Source of the DNA: a bacterium
GTDB lineage: Bacteria > Ratteibacteria > UBA8468 > B48-G9 > DTJG01
Length of the DNA stretch: 11,697 nucleotides
Assembly (NCBI GenBank): GCA_026418655.1
Contig: JAOAAW010000075.1
Coordinates: 1 to 11,697 of the forward strand
Reading direction: 5' to 3'
Shown here: positions 1-7,595 of the stretch, one piece after another
How positions within the stretch are numbered: the stretch's first letter is position 1
Layout: each line of letters starts with the position of its first letter
Notes under the pieces: generated by a model
Databases searched by the model: none
What the model was told of the DNA's origin: nothing
The model's input: only the letters and a program-made list of their open reading frames with translations
Position numbers and translations under genes: made by a program

Positions 1-663
1 TTTTTTGACCCAGATACACCGAACATTCCAGAGATTTATAAATATGCATGCCTTTCTGCAGGTGGTGCTTTAGCAGCTGCTCAATCAGCAATTGAGAAAA
101 AAGAGGCCTTTGCCCTGATACGACCTCCAGGGCATCATGCAGGTAAGAACTTTCTTGGTGGTTTTTGTTATTTTAACAACATCGCGATCGCAGTATCACA
201 TTGTCTGAAATCAGTAAAAAAAGTTGCTATTCTTGATCTTGATGGTCATCATGGTAATGGAACAGAATCAATATTCAAGGATTCAAAACAGGTTATTTTC
301 ATTTCCATACATCAAGTTCATTCCTATCCCTGGACTGGTATTATGAGTTTTTCAAATTGCTTCAATTTCCCTGTGAAAAAAGGAACAACCTTTTCGGATT
401 ATAAGATTTTTCTTTTTGAGTCAATGGCAATTATCAACAGATTTTCCCCTGACATAGTTGGTATATCCCTTGGCTTTGATACACATAAAAATGATCCATT
501 GCTAGATTTAAATTTTATAGATTCCGACTATTACCATATGGCTAAAATGATAGCAAAAGGTATTTCTGCACCAGCTTTTTTTGTGCTTGAGGGAGGTTAT
601 GACATAAATACGATTGGCAATTCTTTTTTTTGTTTTATATCTGGCTGGGAAAAGATTAGATAA
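1..663 (+). CDS. HDAC/AcuC-like deacetylase, 3' part (5' end outside window)
   Basis: The open frame enters from the left edge and gives 220 residues ending at TAA 661-663. It belongs to the arginase/deacetylase fold (histone deacetylase, acetoin-utilization AcuC, acetylpolyamine amidohydrolase), zinc enzymes that remove acetyl groups from lysine or polyamines. Counting from the window edge, the visible motifs are RPPGHHA (41-47, catalytic His pair H45/H46), GFCYFNN (54-60), DLDGHHGNGT (79-88, zinc ligands D81 and H83), GFDTHKNDP (158-166, third zinc ligand D160) and LEGGY (catalytic Tyr200). All catalytic residues are therefore present. The loop between the YPWTG motif and NFPV is only about 11 residues and lacks the usual glycine-rich stretch. 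Roughly 100 N-terminal residues are missing. The substrate cannot be told from the sequence. The next gene has its own promoter, so it need not be in the same transcript. Confidence 0.93.
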   Translation, partial: FFDPDTPNIPEIYKYACLSAGGALAAAQSAIEKKEAFALIRPPGHHAGKNFLGGFCYFNNIAIAVSHCLKSVKKVAILDLDGHHGNGTESIFKDSKQVIFISIHQVHSYPWTGIMSFSNCFNFPVKKGTTFSDYKIFLFESMAIINRFSPDIVGISLGFDTHKNDPLLDLNFIDSDYYHMAKMIAKGISAPAFFVLEGGYDINTIGNSFFCFISGWEKIR

Positions 664-671
664 TGATACCA

Positions 672-700
672 TTGACTTTTCTGGATACAAAAGATATATT
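672..700 (+). promoter_or_regulatory. sigma70-type promoter for the corrinoid-activator/PriA unit
   Basis: TTGACT (672-677), a 17-base spacer and TATATT (695-700) match the housekeeping consensus. The predicted start of transcription is near 707, leaving a leader of about 18 bases before ATG 725, with a weak AAGG ribosome site at 714-717. It lies in the 61-base gap after the deacetylase gene. Confidence 0.7.
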
Positions 701-714
701 TTCCAGATATAAAA
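677..714 (+). repeat. imperfect 22-bp-period direct repeat over the promoter
   Basis: Bases 677-692 (ttttctggatacaaaa) and 699-714 (ttttccagatataaaa) agree at 13 of 16 positions with a period of 22 bp, about two helical turns. The same copies contain TCTGGA (680-685) and its reverse complement TCCAGA (702-707). They straddle the -10 box and the likely transcription start, so they could be an operator for a dimeric regulator. AT-richness makes chance similarity possible. Confidence 0.35.
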
Positions 715-724
715 AGGCATAGAG

Positions 725-2509
725 ATGAAAAACATAAAAGTAATTTTTGAGCCAGGAATGATTGAGGTCGAGATACCCTCAGGAAGTAAGACAATTGCAG
801 CCATAGAAAAGGCAGGAATTCCATTTGATCTTCCTTGTGGTGGTAAGGGTATATGCGGGAAATGTCGTGTGAAAATAATTGAGGGAGCATCATTGCCTAA
901 CCAGACCGAAAAAAAACTACTCGGGGAAAAAGTAAAAGAAGGATGGCGACTTGTCTGCCAGTCAAAGCTTGTATGCAACGCAAAAATTATTGTTGAGAGC
1001 AAATCTTCTTCTTATCATAAAATACTGACATCAAAATACATGTGTGAAATACAACACAATCCTGCCATTACAAAGAAGGATTTTGATATTCCTGCGATTA
1101 CACTTGAAAATCCAGTTTCTCTTCAGGAACAAATTGCGCTTCATTTGGGACTTGAACCAGATTCGTTCAATCCACTTTTGTTCAGAGATACTTGTTTAAT
1201 CGGTAAATCTAAGTTTACAGCGATCTTTTACAATGGAAATCCTGTGGCGCTTGAAGTTCAAAAGCCGGAACATCATCTTTATGGTATCGGTTTTGACCTT
1301 GGAACAACAACACTTGTTATGACTGTGTTTGATTTGGAAAATTGCAGAGAAGTAATAACCATTGTCAGGCCAAACCCACAGATAAAATTCGGGGATGATG
1401 TGGTTACCAGGATTGATTTTAGCCTTAGAGAAAACGGATTGGAAAAGCTTAATGCCATCATCATAGATGAAATAAATAGAATGATAAATGAAGCAGTGAA
1501 AACAGCAGGGATAAAAAACAATCAAATTTATCAGTTTGTACTGTCCGGAAATACTGTAATGGAGCACATTTTTCTGACCATTCCGTTGTATTCATTAAGC
1601 AGGATTCCTTTTAACCCTGTAATTAAGGGGCCTGTAGAAACAACCGCTGATAAAATTGGTCTACATATGAATCCTGATGGAATAGTTTTTGTTTTTCCGG
1701 CACTTGGTGGTTTTGTTGGTGGAGATACCGCTGGGCTTATACTTGCCACTGGTATTCACAGATCTGAAAAGATTCAAATGGGTATTGATATTGGTACAAA
1801 TGGAGAAATTGTTATCGGTAACAAGGAAGGTATAATTGCTGCTTCAACAGCAGCTGGACCTGCATTTGAGGGGGGAAGAATAACTTATGGAATGCGCGCA
1901 CAGAATGGTGCAGTTGAAAAATGCTGGTATTCTGACGGCAATCTCAACTGGCAGGTAATCGGCGGTAATGATATTAAAGGGATATGTGGTTCTGGATTGG
2001 TGGATATTGTGGCAATACTTAAAGAACAAGGAATTATAAGTGATTCAGGCAGATTTGAAGAAAATATCACTTCACAACTCAGAAAACATTTAAGGAGAAT
2101 TGATGGTAATTATATTTTTAGTCTTGAACCACAGAATCCGGACTCCATATACATCACACAAAAAGATATAAGGGAATTTCAGGCAGCGAAGGCAGCCATA
2201 AGAAGTGGGATAGAAATTTTGATGAAGGTTAGAGGTGTACGACCTGAAGAGATAGAGAATGTATATCTTGCTGGAGCACTCGGTAATTTTGTCAACATTG
2301 AAAATGTTAAGAAACTTAAGCTATTACCTGATTTCCCATCAGAAAGAATTATTCCTTTTGGCAATACTTCTCTTGCATCAACACTTTTGTTTCTCTGTAA
2401 CTGTAGATTGAAAGATGAATTTTCTACAATCAAAGAGAAGACAAGAACCATTGAATTATCCACCTATCCAGATTTTCAAGATGTTTTTACTGAATCGCTT
2501 TTCTTTTAA
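725..2509 (+). CDS. RACo-type [2Fe-2S]/ASKHA corrinoid-protein activator (DUF4445 family)
   Basis: This 594-residue protein resembles the reductive activators of corrinoid proteins (RACo and relatives), which use ATP to return an oxidised Co(II) corrinoid methyl carrier to Co(I), for example for the corrinoid iron-sulfur protein of the Wood-Ljungdahl pathway. Residues 1-90 are a plant-type ferredoxin domain with the cluster ligands C38, C44, C47 (in CGGKGICGKC) and C78. After a linker, an ASKHA ATPase domain shows DLGTTT (191-196), GGDTAG (about 332-337) and a second phosphate motif GIDIGTNGE (353-361). The length is slightly below the 600-650 usual for the family. No corrinoid protein or methyltransferase lies in the window, so the partner is unknown. 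ATG 725 is the first start after the promoter and precedes the ferredoxin fold correctly. PriA begins 5 bases after its stop, suggesting one transcript. Confidence 0.9.
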   Translation: MKNIKVIFEPGMIEVEIPSGSKTIAAIEKAGIPFDLPCGGKGICGKCRVKIIEGASLPNQTEKKLLGEKVKEGWRLVCQSKLVCNAKIIVESKSSSYHKILTSKYMCEIQHNPAITKKDFDIPAITLENPVSLQEQIALHLGLEPDSFNPLLFRDTCLIGKSKFTAIFYNGNPVALEVQKPEHHLYGIGFDLGTTTLVMTVFDLENCREVITIVRPNPQIKFGDDVVTRIDFSLRENGLEKLNAIIIDEINRMINEAVKTAGIKNNQIYQFVLSGNTVMEHIFLTIPLYSLSRIPFNPVIKGPVETTADKIGLHMNPDGIVFVFPALGGFVGGDTAGLILATGIHRSEKIQMGIDIGTNGEIVIGNKEGIIAASTAAGPAFEGGRITYGMRAQNGAVEKCWYSDGNLNWQVIGGNDIKGICGSGLVDIVAILKEQGIISDSGRFEENITSQLRKHLRRIDGNYIFSLEPQNPDSIYITQKDIREFQAAKAAIRSGIEILMKVRGVRPEEIENVYLAGALGNFVNIENVKKLKLLPDFPSERIIPFGNTSLASTLLFLCNCRLKDEFSTIKEKTRTIELSTYPDFQDVFTESLFF

Positions 2510-2514
2510 AAAAT

Positions 2515-4350
2515 ATGGGAGAAATCAAAGAACTTGTTTCTGTTGCATTTGATATACCCGAAAAGAAACTTTTCACATACCAAACCAAAATACCCGTTGA
2601 ACCCGGTCAGAGAGTCAAAGTGTCTTTTGGAAAAAGAAAAGTTGTTGGTTGGGTTGTGGGACCGGGTATACCAGGAAATTATAATTACAAAGAAATTATC
2701 AAAGTTTATGATAAAAAACCCTTAATCAATGAATTTTTGTTTAAGCTGGCAACAGAGATGGCAGCTGAATATTTCACATCTATAGGAAATGTACTTGGAA
2801 TAATGAGCAAAAATTTGGCCCTTACAAAGAAAGAAAAGATTTTTGAAAGGAAGCAGGTAAAAGTTTCTGGTTTTTCTGACTATGCTGAAAAATCTTTTGC
2901 AATGGACGTTTTAGAAGATATGAAATCAAAAAAAACAATGATCGGAATCGTAAAATTTCCATCCACTGAAAAAAAGAAAAAATTTTTTCAGAGTTTACCG
3001 GGCGTGTGCAAAGGGTCGTGTCTGATTGTTTTCAGTAATTTTATTGATGTCAAACGCTATTCTGAATCTCTTCAGCTGTTGTATGGTGATAGCTTGATTG
3101 TTCTTACAGGAGAAATGCGCAAGAAAGAAAAAAGAGCCATATGGGAAAGGATGATCGAAGAAAAAAACCTAGTTATCACTGGAACAAGGATCTGTCTTTT
3201 TTCACCAGTTTCAGATTTATCCATTGTCGTTGTTGATGAACCATCAGAATATGGACACAAGGAAAATAATCAGCCCAGATATAATTCAAAGGAAATTGCT
3301 CTGATGATCTCAAAGATTCTTGGAATACCCGTGATTTTTACTGTTTTTCAACCAGATGTTACTGATATTTATTATACAAAAAAATCCAACGCTATCCTGA
3401 TTGATTACTGTCAGGATCTACAATTACCAAAAGTAATAATCAGTCAGATGCATTGGAAGTCTCAGGACGATCTATTAACAGAAACCTCAAAACATCTTCT
3501 TGAAAAAACTATCATTGAAAAAAGGAAGGTTGTGCTTATCCATAATGTTAAGGGCTATGCTCGACTTGTAAGCTGCAAAAAGTGTGGCAGCACTGTTATG
3601 TGTCAGGAGTGTGGTGATACTGTTGTGCCTGTATCGGACAGGTATGTATACTGCGCTAAATGTAAGAGGTTTGCAGAGATTCCAGTTAAATGTACAAATT
3701 GCAGAAAGGGTAGTTTATCTGCAAGATTTCCTGGTATCCAGAAGATTATGCAAAATCTTAAATCTCTTTATCCTTTTTTCAGTGCAGGACTGATTTCGGA
3801 TACAGGAAAAACAGATTTTAATTGTGACATTCTTGTTGGTACACAACATGCAGTTCAATACCTCGAACAAATTTCTCCCGGGCTTTTGATTTTTATAAAT
3901 GCAGATACTATTGCAGCAAGAAATACATTCAGAAGCGAAGAGAAATTTTTCCTTCTTGCTGAAAAAATTAAGAAGATTATGCAGGGACAGGATAACATCA
4001 TTATTATTCAAACAAGAAATTCAGGAATGGATGTTTATCTGGATGTTTCAAGAGATAATAGTGAAAACTTCTACAAACGGGAGCTGTCAATAAGGGAAAA
4101 ACTGATGTTTCCGCCTTTTGGCGAATTCATTGAACTTGGTTTTTCAGGAAGAAAGTGGCACAAAAATAGAAACACAATTTTTGATGAATTAAGACAATAT
4201 GGCGAAATCTACGAAATTTCTTCTGGAGAAACGGAAAATAGGATATGGTGGAAGGTTTCTGATAGGGAAAAAGCTTTTGAACTACTTAAATCTATTGTTG
4301 AAAAATATAGAATACAGAAGATTTCATTAGATACCACACCTTATTTTTAA
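2515..4350 (+). CDS. priA: PriA-family primosomal protein N' with degenerate helicase motifs
   Basis: This is a 611-residue intact frame with PriA architecture. It has an N-terminal 3'-DNA-binding-like domain (VAFDIPEKKLFTYQ, then GQRVKVSFGKRKVVGWVVG-like strand), a helicase-fold core, the zinc-binding insertion and the C-terminal domain (KREL..REKLMFPPFGEF, about 523-540). The eight zinc cysteines are all present: 354, 357, 363, 366, 380, 383, 393, 396. PriA normally reloads DnaB at stalled forks using a 3'-5' helicase. Here every ATPase motif is changed: Walker A GxxGSGKTE becomes GIVKFPSTE (144-152, no Lys), DEEH becomes DEPS (241-244), SATPS becomes VFQPD (277-281), GTQM..KG becomes GTQHAVQY (442-449), and QVAGRAGR becomes EKIKKIMQ (483-490). 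Non-ATP motifs such as GTR (223-225) and PRY (254-256) remain. It is probably a structural, helicase-inactive PriA. No stop or frameshift is seen. The start lies 5 bases after the previous stop, with no clear ribosome site, which fits coupled translation. Confidence 0.88.
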   Translation: MGEIKELVSVAFDIPEKKLFTYQTKIPVEPGQRVKVSFGKRKVVGWVVGPGIPGNYNYKEIIKVYDKKPLINEFLFKLATEMAAEYFTSIGNVLGIMSKNLALTKKEKIFERKQVKVSGFSDYAEKSFAMDVLEDMKSKKTMIGIVKFPSTEKKKKFFQSLPGVCKGSCLIVFSNFIDVKRYSESLQLLYGDSLIVLTGEMRKKEKRAIWERMIEEKNLVITGTRICLFSPVSDLSIVVVDEPSEYGHKENNQPRYNSKEIALMISKILGIPVIFTVFQPDVTDIYYTKKSNAILIDYCQDLQLPKVIISQMHWKSQDDLLTETSKHLLEKTIIEKRKVVLIHNVKGYARLVSCKKCGSTVMCQECGDTVVPVSDRYVYCAKCKRFAEIPVKCTNCRKGSLSARFPGIQKIMQNLKSLYPFFSAGLISDTGKTDFNCDILVGTQHAVQYLEQISPGLLIFINADTIAARNTFRSEEKFFLLAEKIKKIMQGQDNIIIIQTRNSGMDVYLDVSRDNSENFYKRELSIREKLMFPPFGEFIELGFSGRKWHKNRNTIFDELRQYGEIYEISSGETENRIWWKVSDREKAFELLKSIVEKYRIQKISLDTTPYF

Positions 4351-6560
4351 TGATTACTCAAATTTCGTACAGAAAGAACAACAGTCAGCTTAAGAAAGAC
4401 AAAAAGAATAAGGGAGGAAGTAATTCCTAGCAGAGGAACAAAAAATATTGGTGTTAAAAGGCTTCCTGCGGTTGCTCCACAAAGGTCAACTGCATAAAAT
4501 CTACTTATTGCATCAGAAAATGTTTTTTCTTTCAAGCTGAGATAGATTTTGTTAACGAGAGCGAACTCCCAACCAACCAAAAGCCCAGCCATTATCATAA
4601 ATAGATAGAAAAAAGTTTTTGGAACTGCCATTGTTGATGTCAGTATAGGTAGAATAAGAATAATAAATATCTGCGTGACTTGCCAGATAAAAAGTAACCG
4701 GATCCAATATTTTTCAGCAATTCTGGCAACAATTACACTACCCGCAGTTATACCTCCCATAAAAAAAGCAGTGAGAATACTTATATTGAAATATAAGGAA
4801 CCATGATGTAGTTGAAACAAAAATAAAAGAATAAGTTCCAGTGTAATACTAAGAAAACCTGTTGAAAGCAGGGTAAACTCAAGAATTTTTGTTTTTCTGT
4901 TTTCCCCTCTTGTTGGTGTGAAAAATAATGAAAGAATAGCAAAACACAAAATAAATGTAATCCATAAAAATGTTCTCCTAATATTTTTTATTTCTCCGGT
5001 TGAAAGAAAAATCCAGTACTTGAGTGCAGGTATAACGATAAAAGGACGATTTCCAGTATTTTTGACCCCATTTATAGTTGTTATCATTTTGACGAAATGT
5101 TCTTTTTTTTCTTCCTCCAGTTTATCCTTAAAATAGAATTCGGTAAGTACAGTTGTTTGTATGTTTTTCTCTTTTTTTCTCTTGGATAACAATGAATATG
5201 CAAGTTCAGGTATATTCTCTCTTGTTGTGGCACAATACCCGGTTAAGTATCCTGGTATAACCTGGATTGATGGAAATACGGTTTTTAAAGTTGAATACAA
5301 AACTCTATGAACATCAGCCAGCGGAGCTGACATGTATTCAGGATAACCTTCAATTCCAATGTAAAATATTCCATTTTGCTCAAGATGCTGTTTTATCAAA
5401 TTGAAAAATTCCTCTGTATAAAATCGTGACGTTTTTAAAGAAAATGGAATACCTGCATCAACAATTACAACATCCCATTTTCTGTCAGTTTTCCTCAGGA
5501 ATCCTAAAGCATCGTCTTTTACAATATTGATTTTATTGTTTCCATAGCCAGGGAAATAGGATGGAGAAAATTTTTTAATTACATCAACAAGTTCGGGATT
5601 TATTTCCACGCAATCAATATTCTCGATATCATATTTAAGTATCTCAGGAATCGTGCCTTTGATACCTGCACCGATTAAAAGTATATTGTCTGTTTTTTCG
5701 CTATATAGAAGAGGAAAATGGACTATATTTTCTATCCATTCCTTATCAGGGTAAGGCACAGTAAAGAGCAATCTTCCATCGACAATAAATGAAAGCTGGT
5801 CATCAGTTTTGAAAACAGTGATATTTCCATAGTGAGTATTGACATAATAGAGCGGTGGATTTTTCAGATGCCATTGCTTTATCAATGTTATATCATTTAT
5901 TTTTGAATAAATACCTCTACCAGGGACAAAGAAAAAGGATACCAGTATGAATAAGAAAATGAACCATGCCAAAATCAGGGATAGATTTTTTTTCTTTATG
6001 GTAAATAAAAGTGGAAGAAAAGATATAAGATTTATTATTGCGATAATTGCTGCGGTTTCAAACGGATTTGTGTATTTCTGAATCACAAAAGCAAAAATAA
6101 TTCCACCAGAAAGAGCACCCGCGGCTTCCCATCCATAAAAAAATCCTGGCCCGACTTCCTTTCCTGTGATTTTCTGTGACAGATTTGCACCGACAACAAA
6201 TCTGATACCCTGGAGAAAGGTAAAAACTCCTGCGGTAAGCCACATAAGAAGTATAGATTGTAAAATACTCAACATCTGACCAGGGAAAAGATTGAAAAAT
6301 GATTGATATGATCTGATAAATACCAGTCCTGCAAATAGACATAATCCCTCAAGAACTGTGAGAATAAAGAAAATGGAAATCAGATTTTTCCTGATAGATC
6401 TTGCAACAAAACTTCCGATTGCTCCAGCCAAAAGCCATATGGCAAAAAATATTCCAAAATAAAGTTCGCTACCACAAAGTACTATAAAGATTTCTCTCAG
6501 AAACAAAACTTGGGTACACAATGCAGAAAAGCCCTTGAGAAGAAAAACAAAAGCAATCAT
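4347..6560 (-). CDS. polytopic membrane protein with embedded spermidine-synthase-like domain
   Basis: The 737-residue product has hydrophobic segments at both ends (about 1-220 and 525-735) around a soluble Rossmann methyltransferase-fold domain (about 235-450), the layout of 'fused MFS/spermidine synthase' proteins. The core shows VDGRLLFT, the nucleotide loop LLIGAGIKGT (294-303), the acidic strand end CVEINPE and VDAGIP (367-372). Compared with true aminopropyltransferases, the second Asp of DSSDP is Ile371, the Gln after DGRL is Leu, and the DEYIYHE motif is DKEWIEN, so putrescine aminopropylation is doubtful; a different aminopropyl or methyl transfer is an alternative. The two membrane halves share a motif (FYGWEAAGALSGG near the N-terminus, FYAVDLCGATAGS near the C-terminus), suggesting internal duplication. 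It lies 33 bases downstream of the foldase gene and probably shares its transcript. No clear ribosome site precedes ATG 6560. Its TAA overlaps the PriA stop in the four bases TTAA. Confidence 0.85.
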   Translation of the reverse strand: MIAFVFLLKGFSALCTQVLFLREIFIVLCGSELYFGIFFAIWLLAGAIGSFVARSIRKNLISIFFILTVLEGLCLFAGLVFIRSYQSFFNLFPGQMLSILQSILLMWLTAGVFTFLQGIRFVVGANLSQKITGKEVGPGFFYGWEAAGALSGGIIFAFVIQKYTNPFETAAIIAIINLISFLPLLFTIKKKNLSLILAWFIFLFILVSFFFVPGRGIYSKINDITLIKQWHLKNPPLYYVNTHYGNITVFKTDDQLSFIVDGRLLFTVPYPDKEWIENIVHFPLLYSEKTDNILLIGAGIKGTIPEILKYDIENIDCVEINPELVDVIKKFSPSYFPGYGNNKINIVKDDALGFLRKTDRKWDVVIVDAGIPFSLKTSRFYTEEFFNLIKQHLEQNGIFYIGIEGYPEYMSAPLADVHRVLYSTLKTVFPSIQVIPGYLTGYCATTRENIPELAYSLLSKRKKEKNIQTTVLTEFYFKDKLEEEKKEHFVKMITTINGVKNTGNRPFIVIPALKYWIFLSTGEIKNIRRTFLWITFILCFAILSLFFTPTRGENRKTKILEFTLLSTGFLSITLELILLFLFQLHHGSLYFNISILTAFFMGGITAGSVIVARIAEKYWIRLLFIWQVTQIFIILILPILTSTMAVPKTFFYLFMIMAGLLVGWEFALVNKIYLSLKEKTFSDAISRFYAVDLCGATAGSLLTPIFFVPLLGITSSLILFVFLKLTVVLSVRNLSNH

Positions 6561-6593
6561 CTGGATATAGATTACCCGCGCAATTCCTGATAT

Positions 6594-7412
6594 CTATTTC
6601 TTTCCGGAATTTTCAATTGAGGAATAATCAATCTGGACCTTATATTTCTTTTTCAGTTCTTCTTCAAACTGGTTTATCCTTTTTTGTTCCAGGTTTCTTT
6701 TTATTTCCTGTGAAACCTCCGGAAATGAACGTTGCTGTGCAGGTACGATTTCATCAACTTTTATTATATGATAACCAAACTGGGTTTTTACAATATCGCT
6801 GATTTCATCCTTTTTAAGGGAAAATGCGACATTTTCAAATTCTTTGACATAAATACCCTTTTGTCCCCAGCCAAGGTCTCCACCACGCTGCTTTGTCGCA
6901 TCTGTATTGTTCTGGTTAGCAAGCTCTTCAAAACTTGCACCATTTTTAAGCTGCTGGAGTATTTCCTTTGCCTTTTCTTCTGTTGCCACGATTATGTGCC
7001 GCAGTTTTCTTTTTTCAGGAATTTGATATTCCTGCGGATTTTTTTCGTATTCCTGTTTAATTTCTGTTTCTGTCACTGGATTTTCTCCAAGCAATTTTGT
7101 TAAGTAATTTGTTATTACATACATTGTTTTAAGTCTTTCAATGTTTTTTTCCTGTTCTTCTGTTAATGTTATGCCTGAATCCTGTGCTGCAGTGAGAAAG
7201 ACCTTTTCTTTTACAAACTGGTCAAAAAGTCTTTTTTTCATGTCAGGATTAAGATTGGCATATTTTATCCGCATCTGATTGAGAGTTTCTTCAAACTCTT
7301 TGAGTGTAAAACTTTTTTTCCCTATTTTCAAAATAACTGGACTATCCTTTTGCTGGGCTACCAGTGTAAAGGCAATACTCAGACATAATGCAAAAATAAA
7401 TACTTTTTTCAT
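6594..7412 (-). CDS. secreted parvulin-type peptidyl-prolyl isomerase (SurA/PrsA-like foldase)
   Basis: The 272-residue product starts with a signal peptide (MKKVFIFALCLSIAFTLVA, likely cleaved near A19), followed by a helical SurA-N/trigger-like segment (about 25-130) and one parvulin domain (about 135-232). The domain contains LRHIIVA with His139, ASFEELA, GGDLGWGQKG and FGYHIIKVDE, all hallmarks of the rotamase family. A basic coiled C-terminal tail follows. It should help fold exported or outer-membrane proteins outside the cytoplasm. With one PPIase domain it is closer in size to PrsA or short SurA-like proteins than to two-domain E. coli SurA. The start at 7412 is chosen because AAAGGAGG lies 7 bases upstream and the signal peptide begins there. 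The frame continues upstream to 7556, but that extension would cross the promoter and the tRNA gene. Confidence 0.92.
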   Translation of the reverse strand: MKKVFIFALCLSIAFTLVAQQKDSPVILKIGKKSFTLKEFEETLNQMRIKYANLNPDMKKRLFDQFVKEKVFLTAAQDSGITLTEEQEKNIERLKTMYVITNYLTKLLGENPVTETEIKQEYEKNPQEYQIPEKRKLRHIIVATEEKAKEILQQLKNGASFEELANQNNTDATKQRGGDLGWGQKGIYVKEFENVAFSLKKDEISDIVKTQFGYHIIKVDEIVPAQQRSFPEVSQEIKRNLEQKRINQFEEELKKKYKVQIDYSSIENSGKK

Positions 7413-7419
7413 ATTTTTT

Positions 7420-7427
7420 CCTCCTTT
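7420..7427 (-). promoter_or_regulatory. strong ribosome binding site fixing the foldase start
   Basis: On the minus strand AAAGGAGG lies 7 bases before ATG 7412. It is the strongest Shine-Dalgarno match in the window and decides between the 7412 start and the longer open frame. Confidence 0.9.
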
Positions 7428-7446
7428 AGCGATAAGTAGATACTCA

Positions 7447-7475
7447 ATTTTATTTTTTTCATGCAAAAAAGTCAA
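7447..7475 (-). promoter_or_regulatory. promoter for the foldase/membrane-synthase unit
   Basis: Read on the minus strand, TTGACT (7475-7470), a 17-base spacer and TAAAAT (7452-7447) form a good sigma70-type promoter. Transcription should begin near 7440, about 28 bases before ATG 7412. It is back to back with the tRNA promoter; the two -35 boxes are 8 bases apart. Confidence 0.75.
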
Positions 7476-7483
7476 TAAATTCT

Positions 7484-7512
7484 TTGACCGCACAATAAAA
7501 AACAGGTATAAT
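7484..7512 (+). promoter_or_regulatory. promoter for tRNA-Cys
   Basis: TTGACC (7484-7489), exactly 17 bases, then a perfect TATAAT (7507-7512). The predicted transcription start falls at about 7518-7520, immediately before the mature tRNA 5' end at 7521, so the 5' trailer to be removed by RNase P would be only a few bases. Confidence 0.85.
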
Positions 7513-7520
7513 TTTCTTAT

Positions 7521-7592
7521 GGCCAGGTAGCCAAGTGGAAAGGCAGCGGTCTGCAAAACCGCTATTCACCGGTTCAAATCCGGTCCTGGCCT
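7521..7592 (+). tRNA. tRNA-Cys (anticodon GCA)
   Basis: A 72-base cloverleaf folds without mismatches: acceptor GGCCAGG/CCTGGCC (7521-7527 with 7585-7591), D stem GCC/GGC (7530-7532 with 7542-7544), anticodon stem GCGGT/ACCGC (7546-7550 with 7558-7562) around loop CTGCAAA, and T stem ACCGG/CCGGT (7568-7572 with 7580-7584) around TTCAAAT. The anticodon GCA is at 7553-7555. The discriminator base at 7592 is T (U73), the known cysteine identity base. CCA is not encoded, so it must be added by the nucleotidyltransferase. The gene lies in reverse orientation between two minus-strand genes and ends 3 bases before the stop codon of the HAD gene. Confidence 0.97.
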
Positions 7593-7595
7593 TAA

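Noticed and set aside
508..1002. 164-codon minus-strand open frame
   Set aside because: It lies opposite the deacetylase and the ferredoxin domain of the corrinoid activator, both with clear family motifs. Its product shows no recognisable domain.
3715..4011. 98-codon minus-strand open frame inside PriA
   Set aside because: It is antisense to the conserved PriA core and has no motif of its own.
2515..4350. PriA as a decaying pseudogene
   Set aside because: There is no stop or frameshift in 611 codons, and the zinc site and C-terminal motifs are kept. Loss is limited to ATPase residues, which does not look like random decay.
6732..7103. 123-codon plus-strand open frame opposite the foldase
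   Set aside because: It is a hydrophobic, Phe- and Cys-rich translation of the antisense of an AT-rich gene, with no ribosome site and no domain.
7413..7556. 48-residue N-terminal extension of the foldase
   Set aside because: It would read through the foldase promoter, the tRNA-Cys promoter and into the tRNA, and would bury the signal peptide. A strong AAAGGAGG supports the 7412 start.
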